Assembly: GCA_002699585.1 (NCBI GenBank)
Contig: PABP01000038.1
Location: 496,001-560,000 of the forward strand
Source: Anaerolineaceae bacterium
GTDB taxonomy: Bacteria > Chloroflexota > Anaerolineae > Aggregatilineales > Phototrophicaceae
Direction: 5' to 3'
DNA length: 64,000 nt
Below the pieces are notes generated by a model. It saw nothing but the letters and a program-made list of their open reading frames with translations, made no database searches and was not told the origin of the DNA. The position numbers were made by a program, and so were the translations under genes. Each line of letters begins with the position of its first letter. The stretch's first letter is position 1. Of the stretch, positions 42,775 through 51,484 are shown piece by piece.

Positions 42775-43800
42775 GTGAAAGCCATTGTTCTTGAAAAACC
42801 GGGCCAGCTATCGCTGATAGATGTGGATGCCCCTGCTGCCCCTGGCTCGGACGAGGTGCTGGTGCGCGTAAAGCGGGTCGGCATCTGCGGGACAGATTTG
42901 CATGCCTTTGGTGGCAACCAGAACTTCTTCACGTATCCGCGCATCATGGGCCATGAACTGGCAGTGGAAGTCGTCGCCATTGGCCCAACTGACATCAGCC
43001 ACGATTACGCCGTCGGCGATACCTGCTGTGTGATTCCGTACTTGCATTGCGGCGAGTGCATCGCCTGCCGACGCGGCAAAACCAATTGCTGCACCAACAT
43101 GCAGGTATTGGGCGTGCATGTCGATGGCGGCATGCGAGAGCAGTTCATCGTGCCAGTGGATAAGCTCATCAAAGCGGATGGCATCCCAGTTGAGCATCTG
43201 GCGCTGGTGGAGATGCTGTGTATCGGCGCACACGCTGTCAATCGCGCGCGCCTGCAATCGAGGGAAACGGTGCTGGTCATCGGCGCGGGGCCAATTGGAT
43301 TGGCAACGGCTGCTTTCGCCAAAGCTGCCCAGGCTGATGTCATCATGATGGAAATCAATGACAAGCGATTGGCATTTTGTAAAGAAGCGCTGGGCATCGA
43401 AAAGACGATCCAGCCAGGGGATGATACCGTTCCTGAATTGCAAAAACTCGCCAATGGTGACCTGCCCACGACGGTTTTCGACTGTACCGGCAATGCCAAC
43501 TCCATGCAGGCCGCGTTTGACTATGTGGCACATGGTGGTTCACTGGTGCTGGTCGGCCATATCAAAGGCGACATCACCTTCAGCGATCCCCATTTTCATT
43601 CACATGAGATGACACTCATCGCCAGCCGTAACGCGACCCGTGCCGACTTCGAGTGGGTAATTAACACGCTGCGCGCTGGTCAAATCAACCTGACACACTG
43701 GATCACACACACGGCCACGCCGGAAGAAGTGGTCGAAGTGTTCCCAAGCTGGCGTGACCCGGCAACGGGCGTCGTCAAGGCGATGCTAACCTTTGACTAG
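42775..43800 (+). CDS. Zinc-dependent medium-chain alcohol dehydrogenase
   Basis: A 341-residue MDR enzyme starting at GTG with AGGAG upstream. The catalytic zinc ligands appear in GICGTDLHAF (Cys) and GHELAVEVV (His-Glu). The structural zinc is supplied by CGECIACRRGKTNCC. The coenzyme-binding motif is VLVIGAGPIGLAT. The family includes sorbitol, threonine and galactitol dehydrogenases and related zinc enzymes that oxidise polyols. The substrate cannot be assigned; sugar-alcohol or L-threonine-like chemistry is most likely. It stands alone and is followed by a bidirectional hairpin. Confidence 0.92.
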   Translation: MKAIVLEKPGQLSLIDVDAPAAPGSDEVLVRVKRVGICGTDLHAFGGNQNFFTYPRIMGHELAVEVVAIGPTDISHDYAVGDTCCVIPYLHCGECIACRRGKTNCCTNMQVLGVHVDGGMREQFIVPVDKLIKADGIPVEHLALVEMLCIGAHAVNRARLQSRETVLVIGAGPIGLATAAFAKAAQADVIMMEINDKRLAFCKEALGIEKTIQPGDDTVPELQKLANGDLPTTVFDCTGNANSMQAAFDYVAHGGSLVLVGHIKGDITFSDPHFHSHEMTLIASRNATRADFEWVINTLRAGQINLTHWITHTATPEEVVEVFPSWRDPATGVVKAMLTFD

Positions 43801-43838
43801 GGATCGCATTCTTCCAAATCACTCTTTTAGCAAAACAA

Positions 43839-43860
43839 AAAACTCTACAGGCAGAGTTTT
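43839..43860. terminator. Bidirectional terminator between alcohol dehydrogenase and feo operon
   Basis: A perfect stem AAAACTCT / AGAGTTTT with a 6-nt loop, T-rich on both strands, placed between convergent genes. Confidence 0.8.
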
Positions 43861-43898
43861 GGTTACGGTATTTTGATTGATGAACAATTTCAGACAGG

Positions 43899-44198
43899 CT
43901 ACTTCTTGATGTCACAGCTACAGGCTGGGCAAGAAGTGACGGGGGTATCCTCGTCGGTCACCCGTTCATAATAGCGCGGCATGGGGACGATGAACGGGCA
44001 TGATCCTTTGACGCCGCAGGTCGTACACGCCTCTCCGCTGCCGCTGATCTCGCGCAGTTTGCCTTTGCGCACCCAGTAGTCGATCATGCCATGTAGTACG
44101 CCCGGTTCCAGGTCCATGTCGCGCGCCATCTGGTTGATGGACAGCGGCGTGGATTGGTCGCTAAAGCGGTTGAGGACTTCTCGTAATTGACTGGCCAT
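43899..44198 (-). CDS. feoC: FeoC-like winged-helix protein
   Basis: The ATG at 44198 is chosen because a perfect GGAGG lies 8 bases upstream; a TTG at 44213 is part of that ribosome binding site. The product is 99 residues. The N-terminus (MASQLREVLNRFSDQSTPLS) starts a winged-helix fold typical of FeoC. The C-terminal half has five cysteines in two groups, CTTCGVKGSC and CPACSC, which could bind an iron-sulfur cluster or zinc. FeoC modulates FeoB function or stability and may sense iron or oxygen. It follows FeoB by 4 bp and ends the operon. Confidence 0.8.
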   Translation of the reverse strand: MASQLREVLNRFSDQSTPLSINQMARDMDLEPGVLHGMIDYWVRKGKLREISGSGEACTTCGVKGSCPFIVPMPRYYERVTDEDTPVTSCPACSCDIKK

Positions 44199-44202
44199 AA
44201 CG

Positions 44203-46446
44203 TTAGCCTCCAAATCCTAAGAGCGTGCCACCCTGGAACACGACCACAGCGGCCAACCAGGCGATGCCGAAGGTATAGGCGATCTGGTAGAACACGAACT
44301 GTCTGCCGAATTCCTGACGCATGGCCGCGACCGTCGCCATACAGGGTGTATACAGCAGGATGAATACGGAGAAAGCAACCGCCGCCAGCGGTGTATAGGC
44401 TTGTGTCAGGGCAGCTTCAAGAGCGGTGGTATCTGCTTCATCGCCTGCTATTCCCAGGAAATCGGCTTCTGGAATCTGGACAAAGGGTACTAGATTCAAC
44501 GTCCTGGGTACGATATTAACGACTTCCTGCACGGTCAGGACAGCAGCGTCGACAAAGGAGGAGCCAATAAAAGCGGCATCCTCAGTGAGTGTCGGCATGG
44601 GTTCGTCCACGGCATCGACTGTTTCCGCTTCCCCCACATAAATCTGGCTGAGCGAGCCAATAATCACTTCTTTGGCGACGAAACCTGTAATTAGCGAACC
44701 CGTCGCCTGCCAATCACCGAAGCCTGCCGGTTCAAATATGGGTGCCGCAACCTGGCTAACAACACCAAATACGCTGTTTTCCGGGGCGACATCGTTAAAC
44801 TCGCCCTCGCCCCTGGCTGGAATCGCCATTAGCAACCAAATGACCATCGTCGAAAAGAGGATGATCGTACCTGCTTTGCGCACAAACTCGCTGGTGCGCT
44901 CCCAGGTCTGCCGCCAGACATCGCGTAAACGTGGCGCACGATACGGCGGAAGCTCCATGACGAAGGGCTGCGGCGGTTTGTTACGGTAGACTGTCCGCTT
45001 GAGTCCCCAACCTGTCAGCAGGGCAATCGCAATTCCCAGGATATACAAGCCGAATATCAAATTGCCGGAGCGTGCACCAAAGAAGGCCGCACCAATCACC
45101 AAATAGACAGGCAAACGAGCGCCACAGCTCATGAATGTGACCAGGAAGCCCGTCAGCTTACGGTCGGATTCATTTTCCAGGGTGCGGGTCGCGTAGACAG
45201 CCGGGACGGTACAGCCGAAGCCAACCAGCATCGGCAAAAAGCTCTTACCATGCAGGCCCATCGCCCGCATCACACGGTCCATAACGAATGCCGCCCGCGC
45301 CATATAGCCACTGTCTTCCAACGCACCAATAGCCAGATAGAGTGTCGTCAGTACGGGCACGAATACCAGCACGCCGCCGACACCTGGGATTACACCATCG
45401 AGCAGGAGGGATGAAACCCATGTGCTTTCCAGCCCAAGAAGTCCAAGCAATGCTGTAACCCAATGGGTAATCGGCCCGCTGATGATGCCATCAACCCAAT
45501 CCAGCATGGGGGCACTGACGTTAGCTGTCATCTGGAAGACAACCCACATCATCAATAAGAAGATGGGCACGCCATAATATTTGTGGGTGAGAATGCGATC
45601 CAGTTTATCAGAGCGGGTTTCTACAGCGACTTGCGGACGATAGAGCGCACCACTGATGACCGTATTGATAAATCCGTAGCGGCCATCCGTGATGAGCGTT
45701 TCAGCATCGTCGTCCGTAGCTGCTTCAATGCGTCCGGCAGCTTCCGTCGCTTGTGTTAACAGCGCCGGGTATGCTGACAACCGTGCAACGATGTCTTCGT
45801 CTTCTTCCAACAATTTAATCGCCAGCCAGCGCGGCACATATTGGCCTGCCAGAGCAGGAATAGCTTGAATTGTCGCCTCTAGCTGTTGGATTTCTCGTTC
45901 GAGGTTAGGGTCATAATCAATAGAAGCCGCTTGTTTGACGGTTGGGGATGCCAACTGCTGGATGGCCGTCTTGAGGGCATCGACCCCCACGCCGCGGGTG
46001 CCAATCGTTTTGATGACAGGCACACCACCAAGCTGCACGGATAGCTTGCCTGTATCAATGTGGAAGCCACGGCTCTGGGCAATGTCACTCATGTTGAGGG
46101 CAATGACCACCGGAACCTGGAGTTCCAGAAGTTGCGTCACGAGGTACAGGTTACGCTCCAAGTTGACGGCATCGACAACAGCGACCACAACACCGGGGCG
46201 TTCGTGGACGATGAAATCACGCGAGATCACTTCTTCGATTGAATATGCCGTCAGGCTATATGTGCCGGGCAGGTCGACAACGATGACTTCCTGCCCAGCA
46301 ATATAGAGTTGGCCCTCTTTCTTTTCAACGGTCTTACCGGGCCAATTGCCAACGTGTTGCTTAGACCCCGTCAAAGCGTTAAATAGCGTACTTTTGCCAA
46401 CGTTTGGATTACCTGCGAGGGCAATCTTCATGCTGCTTACAGCCAT
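44203..46446 (-). CDS. feoB: Ferrous iron transporter B
   Basis: A 747-residue protein. The cytoplasmic G-protein domain starts almost at once: IALAGNPNVGKSTLFNALTG (G1), VVDLPGTYSLTAYSIEE (G3) and ALNMSD (G4). A GDI-like helical linker follows (residues about 180-270), then two Gate motifs within eight or so membrane helices, including FGCTVPAVYATRTL and LYTPCMATVAAMRQEF. GGAAACG precedes the ATG. It imports Fe2+ across the cytoplasmic membrane. The last extracytoplasmic loop (around SFVDAAVLTVQEVVN) is of usual length. The FeoA partner is encoded as a fusion to Fur directly upstream. Confidence 0.95.
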   Translation of the reverse strand: MAVSSMKIALAGNPNVGKSTLFNALTGSKQHVGNWPGKTVEKKEGQLYIAGQEVIVVDLPGTYSLTAYSIEEVISRDFIVHERPGVVVAVVDAVNLERNLYLVTQLLELQVPVVIALNMSDIAQSRGFHIDTGKLSVQLGGVPVIKTIGTRGVGVDALKTAIQQLASPTVKQAASIDYDPNLEREIQQLEATIQAIPALAGQYVPRWLAIKLLEEDEDIVARLSAYPALLTQATEAAGRIEAATDDDAETLITDGRYGFINTVISGALYRPQVAVETRSDKLDRILTHKYYGVPIFLLMMWVVFQMTANVSAPMLDWVDGIISGPITHWVTALLGLLGLESTWVSSLLLDGVIPGVGGVLVFVPVLTTLYLAIGALEDSGYMARAAFVMDRVMRAMGLHGKSFLPMLVGFGCTVPAVYATRTLENESDRKLTGFLVTFMSCGARLPVYLVIGAAFFGARSGNLIFGLYILGIAIALLTGWGLKRTVYRNKPPQPFVMELPPYRAPRLRDVWRQTWERTSEFVRKAGTIILFSTMVIWLLMAIPARGEGEFNDVAPENSVFGVVSQVAAPIFEPAGFGDWQATGSLITGFVAKEVIIGSLSQIYVGEAETVDAVDEPMPTLTEDAAFIGSSFVDAAVLTVQEVVNIVPRTLNLVPFVQIPEADFLGIAGDEADTTALEAALTQAYTPLAAVAFSVFILLYTPCMATVAAMRQEFGRQFVFYQIAYTFGIAWLAAVVVFQGGTLLGFGG

Positions 46447-46495
46447 AAGATTAAACGTTTCCGTTGCGATTATTTACTCTGTATCCGATGCGTCA

Positions 46496-46720
46496 TTAGC
46501 CGAGATCGATTTCAATCATCTGCGCTTCTGATTTACGCAGCGAGAGATGATAGCCCCGTACAAGATAATCGACCGGATCGCCCATCGGCGCGGCTTTGAC
46601 CATCTCCACCTGTACACCACGCACGAGGCCCATATCCATAAGGCGGCGGCGAACAGCCCCTTTGCCTGTGATTTTCACTACTTTCGCAGGCTGGCCATTT
46701 TGTAATTGGTCGAGAGTCAT
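46496..46720 (-). CDS. feoA: FeoA from an internal start inside the fur-feoA gene
   Basis: Within the Fur-FeoA frame an ATG at 46720 is preceded by TAAGGAGG at 46729-46736 with an 8-nt spacer, the strongest Shine-Dalgarno I see in this operon. Translation from it gives 74 residues, exactly a normal FeoA. FeoA is a small cytoplasmic partner of FeoB. Whether this start is used is an inference; it would give a mixture of free FeoA and Fur-FeoA. Confidence 0.6.
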   Translation of the reverse strand: MTLDQLQNGQPAKVVKITGKGAVRRRLMDMGLVRGVQVEMVKAAPMGDPVDYLVRGYHLSLRKSEAQMIEIDLG

Positions 46721-47158
46721 TATTTGCGCCTCCTTACGGCAGTCTTCACATAATCCCCCAGCACACATACAAACCGTCAACACGTCCGCGCCGATCTGAC
46801 TGCCCAGTTCTTGCCGCAGTTTATCGACCAAGTGAGATGTCACCTGGGTCACTTTGCCACAACGGCTACACGTGAAGTGAAACACATCTTTTTTGTCGTT
46901 GACGCGGTAGACTTTGCGTTCATGGTCAGTGGAAACATACTGCGAGGCAATCACCTCGGCATCTTCCAGTGTGTTGAGGGTGCGGTAAACAGTGGGTAAG
47001 CTGATGTTGGGGTCTTGTTGTGCAGCCAGCCGATAGAGGCCATCGGCATCGATGTCCTCTTCAACATGGGATAACAGGTCGAAGAGGATTTCGCGCTGCG
47101 GTGTGATGCGTCCGCCACTATCGCGGATAGCGTCTCTGGCTTGCTGCTGGAAAGTCAT
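46496..47158 (-). CDS. Fur-FeoA fusion protein
   Basis: A 220-residue protein combining two normally separate proteins. Residues 1-146 are a Fur-family repressor: helix-turn-helix in NISLPTVYRTLNTLEDAEV, sensory-site region HFTCSRCGKV and the structural zinc cysteines CSRC and CEDC (CMCAGGLCEDCRKE). Residues 147-220 are a complete FeoA SH3-like domain (MTLDQLQNGQPAKVVKITG through MIEIDLG). The frame is continuous. A perfect Shine-Dalgarno lies inside the gene before codon 147, so free FeoA may also be made. It heads the feoAB-feoC operon and so regulates the transporter it partly encodes. A palindrome stands 15 bp upstream of its start. Confidence 0.9.
   Translation of the reverse strand: MTFQQQARDAIRDSGGRITPQREILFDLLSHVEEDIDADGLYRLAAQQDPNISLPTVYRTLNTLEDAEVIASQYVSTDHERKVYRVNDKKDVFHFTCSRCGKVTQVTSHLVDKLRQELGSQIGADVLTVCMCAGGLCEDCRKEAQIMTLDQLQNGQPAKVVKITGKGAVRRRLMDMGLVRGVQVEMVKAAPMGDPVDYLVRGYHLSLRKSEAQMIEIDLG
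46729..46736 (-). promoter_or_regulatory. Internal Shine-Dalgarno for FeoA
   Basis: On the minus strand TAAGGAGG, followed by 8 nt and ATG. In the Fur-FeoA frame these bases encode R-K-E-A, so the site is embedded in coding sequence. Confidence 0.65.
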
Positions 47159-47173
47159 AACTATACTCGCTGC

Positions 47174-47196
47174 TTATTGCAACTCATTTACAATAA
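47174..47196. promoter_or_regulatory. Candidate Fur operator upstream of fur-feoA
   Basis: TTATTGCAA-CTCAT-TTACAATAA is a 23-bp imperfect palindrome (one mismatch per arm pair) 15 bp before the fur-feoA start codon. Its A+T-rich dyad form fits a Fur-family box, though it does not match the Escherichia coli consensus. Autoregulation would be expected. Confidence 0.5.
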
Positions 47197-47276
47197 CGAG
47201 TTTAGTTCGACCGCCCCAACTTCTATAGTGACGAACATCACAAATAACGTATGTAGGTCGGGTGAGGATTGTCCGC

Positions 47277-47951
47277 CTAGCTAGAGCGCAGCCTCTTGAT
47301 GATGTCCAGGGCTTGCTTGGCTGTCTGGGTGATGCTGGCATAATCGCCAGACGCGACCCAATCTTTGCGGACAAGCTGGCTACCCATACCGACGCAGGCT
47401 ACCCCGGCATTGAACCAACCGCTCAGGTTGTCTTCATCGGGGCTAACGCCGCCTGTTGGCATGATGCTCGTCCAGGGACGTGGGCCTTTGACGGCTTTGA
47501 CGAAATCCGGGCCGCCGGCTGTTTTGCCAGGGAACAGTTTCACAATTTCCACACCATAGGACTCCGCAGTGGCGATTTCAGTGAGGGTGCCACAACCGGG
47601 CATATAAGCAACTTTGCGACTGTTGCACAGGCGCGCGACTTCAGCATCGAAGGTGGGGCTGACGACAAAATTGGCCCCGTGTGCCAGGTAGAGCGCGGCT
47701 GTCGGCGCATCGCTGACCGTGCCAACGCCGATTATCATGTCGGGATACTCAGTGGCTGCGGCACGAATGAGGTCAGTGAACACGGTAATGGCAAAATCAC
47801 CACGATTGGTGAACTCCAGCAGGCGACAACCACCCTCATAGAGCGCCCCAGTCACCTTTAAGGCGACATCGACATCAGCGTGATAAAACAGCGGCATCAT
47901 GGCACTTTCGAGTACCTGATTGTAAATCGCCAAGCGAGTGAAACGTGCCAT
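47277..47951 (-). CDS. KDPG/KHG-type aldolase
   Basis: A 224-residue class I aldolase. The ATG at 47951 has GGAG about 9 bases upstream and is preferred over an ATG at 47966. Family blocks are MPLFYHADVDVALKVTGALYE, LLEFTNRGDFAI with the catalytic glutamate, GVGTVSDAPTAALYLAHGA, and the Schiff-base lysine in VEIVKLFPG. It cleaves 2-keto-3-deoxy-6-phosphogluconate or 4-hydroxy-2-oxoglutarate. No kinase or dehydratase neighbour is visible to identify the pathway. The gene stands alone behind a terminator. Confidence 0.9.
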   Translation of the reverse strand: MARFTRLAIYNQVLESAMMPLFYHADVDVALKVTGALYEGGCRLLEFTNRGDFAITVFTDLIRAAATEYPDMIIGVGTVSDAPTAALYLAHGANFVVSPTFDAEVARLCNSRKVAYMPGCGTLTEIATAESYGVEIVKLFPGKTAGGPDFVKAVKGPRPWTSIMPTGGVSPDEDNLSGWFNAGVACVGMGSQLVRKDWVASGDYASITQTAKQALDIIKRLRSS

Positions 47952-47980
47952 TATTGTTTGCTCCATGTGAAGAATAAATC

Positions 47981-48013
47981 AAAAAAATATCGACCCATTT
48001 ATAGGCCGATATT
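47981..48013 (-). terminator. Rho-independent terminator of the deacetylase-like gene
   Basis: Stem AATATCG / CGATATT with an inner CC/GG pair, followed on the minus strand by seven T residues. It ends the deacetylase-like transcript before the aldolase gene. Confidence 0.9.
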
Positions 48014-48057
48014 AGCTTGCGGCGGTGCCGATGTCAATTACATTCGTCAAGTGATTC

Positions 48058-49074
48058 TTAGCGCATTGGTAAGTTCGGGATTGCACCCTGTAATTCAATC
48101 AGGCTGCGGGCAATCCAGGCGGTTTGACCCTCATAAGAAACTTGTATCCAGCCTGGTACACGGCCTGTCGCCACCAGGGGCGTATCAGCCGGAACAACTG
48201 TCACAATGTCGGCATCCAGACCAGGAGTAGACCGGAGGCGTGATTCCTGCAAGACGCGGCCTGTGATGGTATAGCCCTCGTAACCGCTGCTCTCCATCGG
48301 GGCAGCACCCAGCGCCGCGGGCATCGTCCCCACTTGATCCCAGGGACGCGGTAGGGCTTCAAAGATTGCACCCGCCGCCTGTAATTCAGACAGAATCGTT
48401 GGCAGGACGCGGCCTGTTACGCGATTCAAATCATGGAAAATGATGATGACGCCATCGCCATAATCATAGGCGTTGTTGGGATTATGGAACGACCCGACTG
48501 ACACGGATTCCCCCAGCACATTTTGAATCACAGCCTGGTCGAATGCGAGCGTATCCAAATCGACACTATCCGGCATGGCCCAGCCGCAGTCATCGCTGTT
48601 GACGTTCCAATTATAGGTAATCACATTGATGCCATCGGCAGGTGGGAATGGCTGGGCTGCCCCACCGGGCTGCCAAAACATCTTGGTCTGGGAATCGTAT
48701 ATGGGCAGCATGTCACCGAGCGCATTGCGAAGCGCATCTTCCGTACGTTGATAGGACGCAATCACAGCATCCGCCGGAGCACCTGCATACACGCCGACTT
48801 CTTCCCACAGGTGGTTGATGAGCGCGTGACCTTCACGGACTTCCCGCTGGAGCAAGTCTTCATGACCCGCGATCTGCGCCCCGGCAATCACGAACGAGGC
48901 ATGGGCATTATGTTGTGCGAGAATGTCCAGAATCTGGGGCGTGTAAGCATCGGTAGGGCCATCTTCAAAAGCGAGGTATACCCGGAAAGGCGCACCCCCC
49001 TGGGCGGAAACAGTCGCCAGTGATGCCCCCAATATGACAACGAGCAATAAAGTCGAAAACAGTCTTTTCATCAT
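48058..49074 (-). CDS. Exported polysaccharide-deacetylase-like protein with SH3 domain; active site degenerate
   Basis: A 338-residue protein with a signal peptide (MMKRLFSTLLLVVILGASLA, cleavage near VSA-Q). Residues about 30-250 follow the NodB fold: VYLAFEDGPTDAYTPQILDIL, a GHALINHLWEEV helix and IIIFHDLN near the end. The metal and catalytic motifs are altered: TFDDGP is AFEDGP (E37, D38) and the second histidine of H-S-x-x-H is glutamate (H88...E92). The C-terminal 60 residues are a bacterial SH3 domain (LRSTPGLDADIVTVV, GWIQVSYEGQTAWI), likely a wall-binding module. Deacetylase activity is doubtful. It may be a carbohydrate-binding relic or use different metal chemistry. Confidence 0.82.
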   Translation of the reverse strand: MMKRLFSTLLLVVILGASLATVSAQGGAPFRVYLAFEDGPTDAYTPQILDILAQHNAHASFVIAGAQIAGHEDLLQREVREGHALINHLWEEVGVYAGAPADAVIASYQRTEDALRNALGDMLPIYDSQTKMFWQPGGAAQPFPPADGINVITYNWNVNSDDCGWAMPDSVDLDTLAFDQAVIQNVLGESVSVGSFHNPNNAYDYGDGVIIIFHDLNRVTGRVLPTILSELQAAGAIFEALPRPWDQVGTMPAALGAAPMESSGYEGYTITGRVLQESRLRSTPGLDADIVTVVPADTPLVATGRVPGWIQVSYEGQTAWIARSLIELQGAIPNLPMR

Positions 49075-49211
49075 TTTTGGCTACGATCCGATAGAGTGAA
49101 ACTTACCGTTATCATAGCCATTTTGTGGCATGTTATATCGACGGCTAAGCATCGCTCAAACGACGATCAACCTACGTATGAAATAGCTATCGCTGCGCTG
49201 TAAAAATCACG

Positions 49212-49241
49212 AAAAAAGCCAGACCCATTATTGATCTGGCT
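49212..49241 (-). terminator. Terminator of the hyp operon
   Basis: Stem AGCCAGA / TCTGGCT with an 11-nt loop, followed on the minus strand by TTTTTTCG, 32 bp beyond the hypE stop. Confidence 0.88.
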
Positions 49242-49272
49242 GATATACAAAACCTGGGGGATATGGCCTCTG

Positions 49273-50355
49273 TTAGCAAATGCGCGGCAGCAGTTCCCCG
49301 GCGGGCAGATCGACAATGCGCTGGGCGCCGATGCGCGTACGGGCCACCACCATGCCCGGATGATCGTTAACGACCTGGCCGATGATGGCTGCGTTGGCGC
49401 CATAGGGTGATTGGCGGATGGCAGCCAGCACTGCGTCAGCATGTTCAGGCGGGACGACAGCGACCAGCTTGCCTTCATTGGCCACGTAGAAGGGGTCCAG
49501 GCCGAGCATCTCGCAGGCGCTATGCACGGCTGGATCAACAGGTACGGCAGTTTCATCGAATTGCATGCCCACCTGTGACGCGCTGGCCAATTCGTTCAAT
49601 ACAGCAGCCAGACCACCGCGCGTCGCATCCCGCAAGCAATGCACATTTGGCGTTACACCCAGAATAGCCTGCACCATGCCGTTCAACGGGGCACTATCGC
49701 TTTTGATAACTGACTCAAAGGTCAGGCCTTCGCGCACAGACATAATGGCGATGCCGTGATCGGCCATTGTGCCACTAACGATGATGACATCTCCCGGCTG
49801 GGCACGGTCAGCGGCGATGTTTACGCCTTCCGGGACGACGCCAATGCCGGTCGTGTTAATGTAGAGGCCGTCACCATGTCCTTTGTTGACCACTTTGGTA
49901 TCGGCGGCGATGATCTGGACGCCAGCGGCTTGGGCGGCTTCACCAAAGCTGGTGACAATGCGCCCCAGGTCTTCCATCGGCAAACCCTCTTCCAAGATGA
50001 AGCCCGCGCTCAAAAAACGCGGCTGTGCCCCACTCATCGCAATGTCATTGACCGTGCCGTTGATCGCCAGTTCACCGATATTGCCGCCAGGGAAAAACAG
50101 CGGATTGATGACGAAACTATCGGTGCTCATGGCGATGCGACCGGGCTGCGATAGAGCAAACTGGGTGGAATCGCCAAACTGGTCAAGCAGCTCGTTCTGC
50201 AAGATGGGCGCAAAAAGATGCTCGATCAGGTCGTGGGTCATTTTGCCGCCGCTGCCATGCCCCAGCACAACGGTCGGATAGTTGCGCAAAGGTGCCGGAC
50301 AGGTCCAACCCATGAGGTTGAGTGATTCTTTGGGAGTTTGGCCGTTATTGCTCAT
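49273..50355 (-). CDS. hypE: Hydrogenase maturation protein HypE
   Basis: A 360-residue PurM/SelD-fold enzyme. It contains [30 protein letters not shown]-type (here [18 protein letters not shown]), and [12 protein letters not shown]. It ends in PRIC, the C-terminal cysteine that receives the carbamoyl group from HypF and is dehydrated to thiocyanate, the source of the cyanide ligands of [NiFe] hydrogenases. It overlaps hypD by 11 bp and closes the operon. The short N-terminal extension ([16 protein letters not shown]) is not conserved in most HypE proteins. Confidence 0.95.
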   Translation of the reverse strand: MSNNGQTPKESLNLMGWTCPAPLRNYPTVVLGHGSGGKMTHDLIEHLFAPILQNELLDQFGDSTQFALSQPGRIAMSTDSFVINPLFFPGGNIGELAINGTVNDIAMSGAQPRFLSAGFILEEGLPMEDLGRIVTSFGEAAQAAGVQIIAADTKVVNKGHGDGLYINTTGIGVVPEGVNIAADRAQPGDVIIVSGTMADHGIAIMSVREGLTFESVIKSDSAPLNGMVQAILGVTPNVHCLRDATRGGLAAVLNELASASQVGMQFDETAVPVDPAVHSACEMLGLDPFYVANEGKLVAVVPPEHADAVLAAIRQSPYGANAAIIGQVVNDHPGMVVARTRIGAQRIVDLPAGELLPRIC

Positions 50356-51484
50356 GCTTCACCTTCTGCTGTGTGGTGGCTTGTCCCTGGGCGACCTGAA
50401 AGCGGCCATAGCGATAATAGGCGGCACAGGCCCCTTCCGAGGAAACCATCGTCGCGCCGAGGGGCGTCTGTGGCGTGCATTCTTTACCGAAAGCGGGGCA
50501 CTGTATCGGCTTTTTGATGCCTTTGAGCACATCGCCGCTGATGCACAGGGGCGATTCATCTGTCGCAATGGTAGCCACTTCCGGGAAGCGGGCTTCGGCA
50601 TCGTAGGCGGCGTAAGGTTCACGCAGGCGGTAGCCGCTCATAGGAACCATACCAATGCCGCGCCACTTGTGGTCGGCCATTTTGAAAACTTCACTCATGA
50701 GCTTTTGAGCGGGCACGTTGCCCTCACAGGTGACGGCACGCTCGTAAGCATTTTCGACCTCGGTGCGGCCTTCTTCCAACTGGCGCACCAGCATCAAGAT
50801 GCCGCGCGCCAAATCAACGGGTTCAAAGCCGGTCACGACCATCGGCACTGGATACGACTTGATGAGGTCTTCGTATTCCCAGTAACCCATGACCGCGTTG
50901 ACGTGCCCTGGCGCGAGGAACCCATCAACAAGGACATCCTCAGCTTCCAGCAGCGCGGAGAGAATCGGTGGTACGGTCACATGCGAAACCAGAATCGAAT
51001 AATTCGTCAATCCAAGGCGCTTGGCCTGGAAAACGGACATGGCATTCGCCGGGGCGGTCGTTTCAAAGCCGATGGCGAAAAACACCACCTCTTTATCGGG
51101 ATTTTCCTGGGCGAGTTTAACGGCATCCAGGGGCGAATAGACAATGCGGACATCGCCACCCGCAGCCTTGACGCTAAACAGGTCTTGCTGGGAGCCAGGG
51201 ACGCGCAGCATATCGCCGTAGGACGTGAAAATCACATTGGGGAAGCTGGCGATACGCACGGCCTTGTCGATCAGTTCCAGCGGCGTGACGCATACCGGAC
51301 AACCTGGCCCGTGAATCAAGGTAATTTCTTTCGGCAGCAAGGTATCCAGGCCGCTCTTGAGGATACTGTGTGTTTGCCCGCCGCAGACTTCCATCAGCGC
51401 CCAGGGGCGTGTGACAGTCGCGGCGATCTGGTCTAGTAACTTGCGCGTGACATCGCCATCGCGGTATTCATCAAGATATTTCAT
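50345..51484 (-). CDS. hypD: Hydrogenase maturation protein HypD
   Basis: A 379-residue iron-sulfur protein that assembles the Fe(CN)2CO unit with HypC. Diagnostic motifs are present: [46 protein letters not shown] and [16 protein letters not shown]. The C-terminal cysteine group ([25 protein letters not shown]) would hold the 4Fe-4S cluster. Its ATG overlaps the hypF stop by 4 bp. The gene order F-D-E is common. Confidence 0.96.
   Translation of the reverse strand: MKYLDEYRDGDVTRKLLDQIAATVTRPWALMEVCGGQTHSILKSGLDTLLPKEITLIHGPGCPVCVTPLELIDKAVRIASFPNVIFTSYGDMLRVPGSQQDLFSVKAAGGDVRIVYSPLDAVKLAQENPDKEVVFFAIGFETTAPANAMSVFQAKRLGLTNYSILVSHVTVPPILSALLEAEDVLVDGFLAPGHVNAVMGYWEYEDLIKSYPVPMVVTGFEPVDLARGILMLVRQLEEGRTEVENAYERAVTCEGNVPAQKLMSEVFKMADHKWRGIGMVPMSGYRLREPYAAYDAEARFPEVATIATDESPLCISGDVLKGIKKPIQCPAFGKECTPQTPLGATMVSSEGACAAYYRYGRFQVAQGQATTQQKVKHEQ

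Noticed and set aside
50282-51436. A 384-codon plus-strand open frame opposite hypD
   Set aside because: HypD motifs on the minus strand are unmistakable, and the plus-strand translation matches nothing and has no ribosome binding site.
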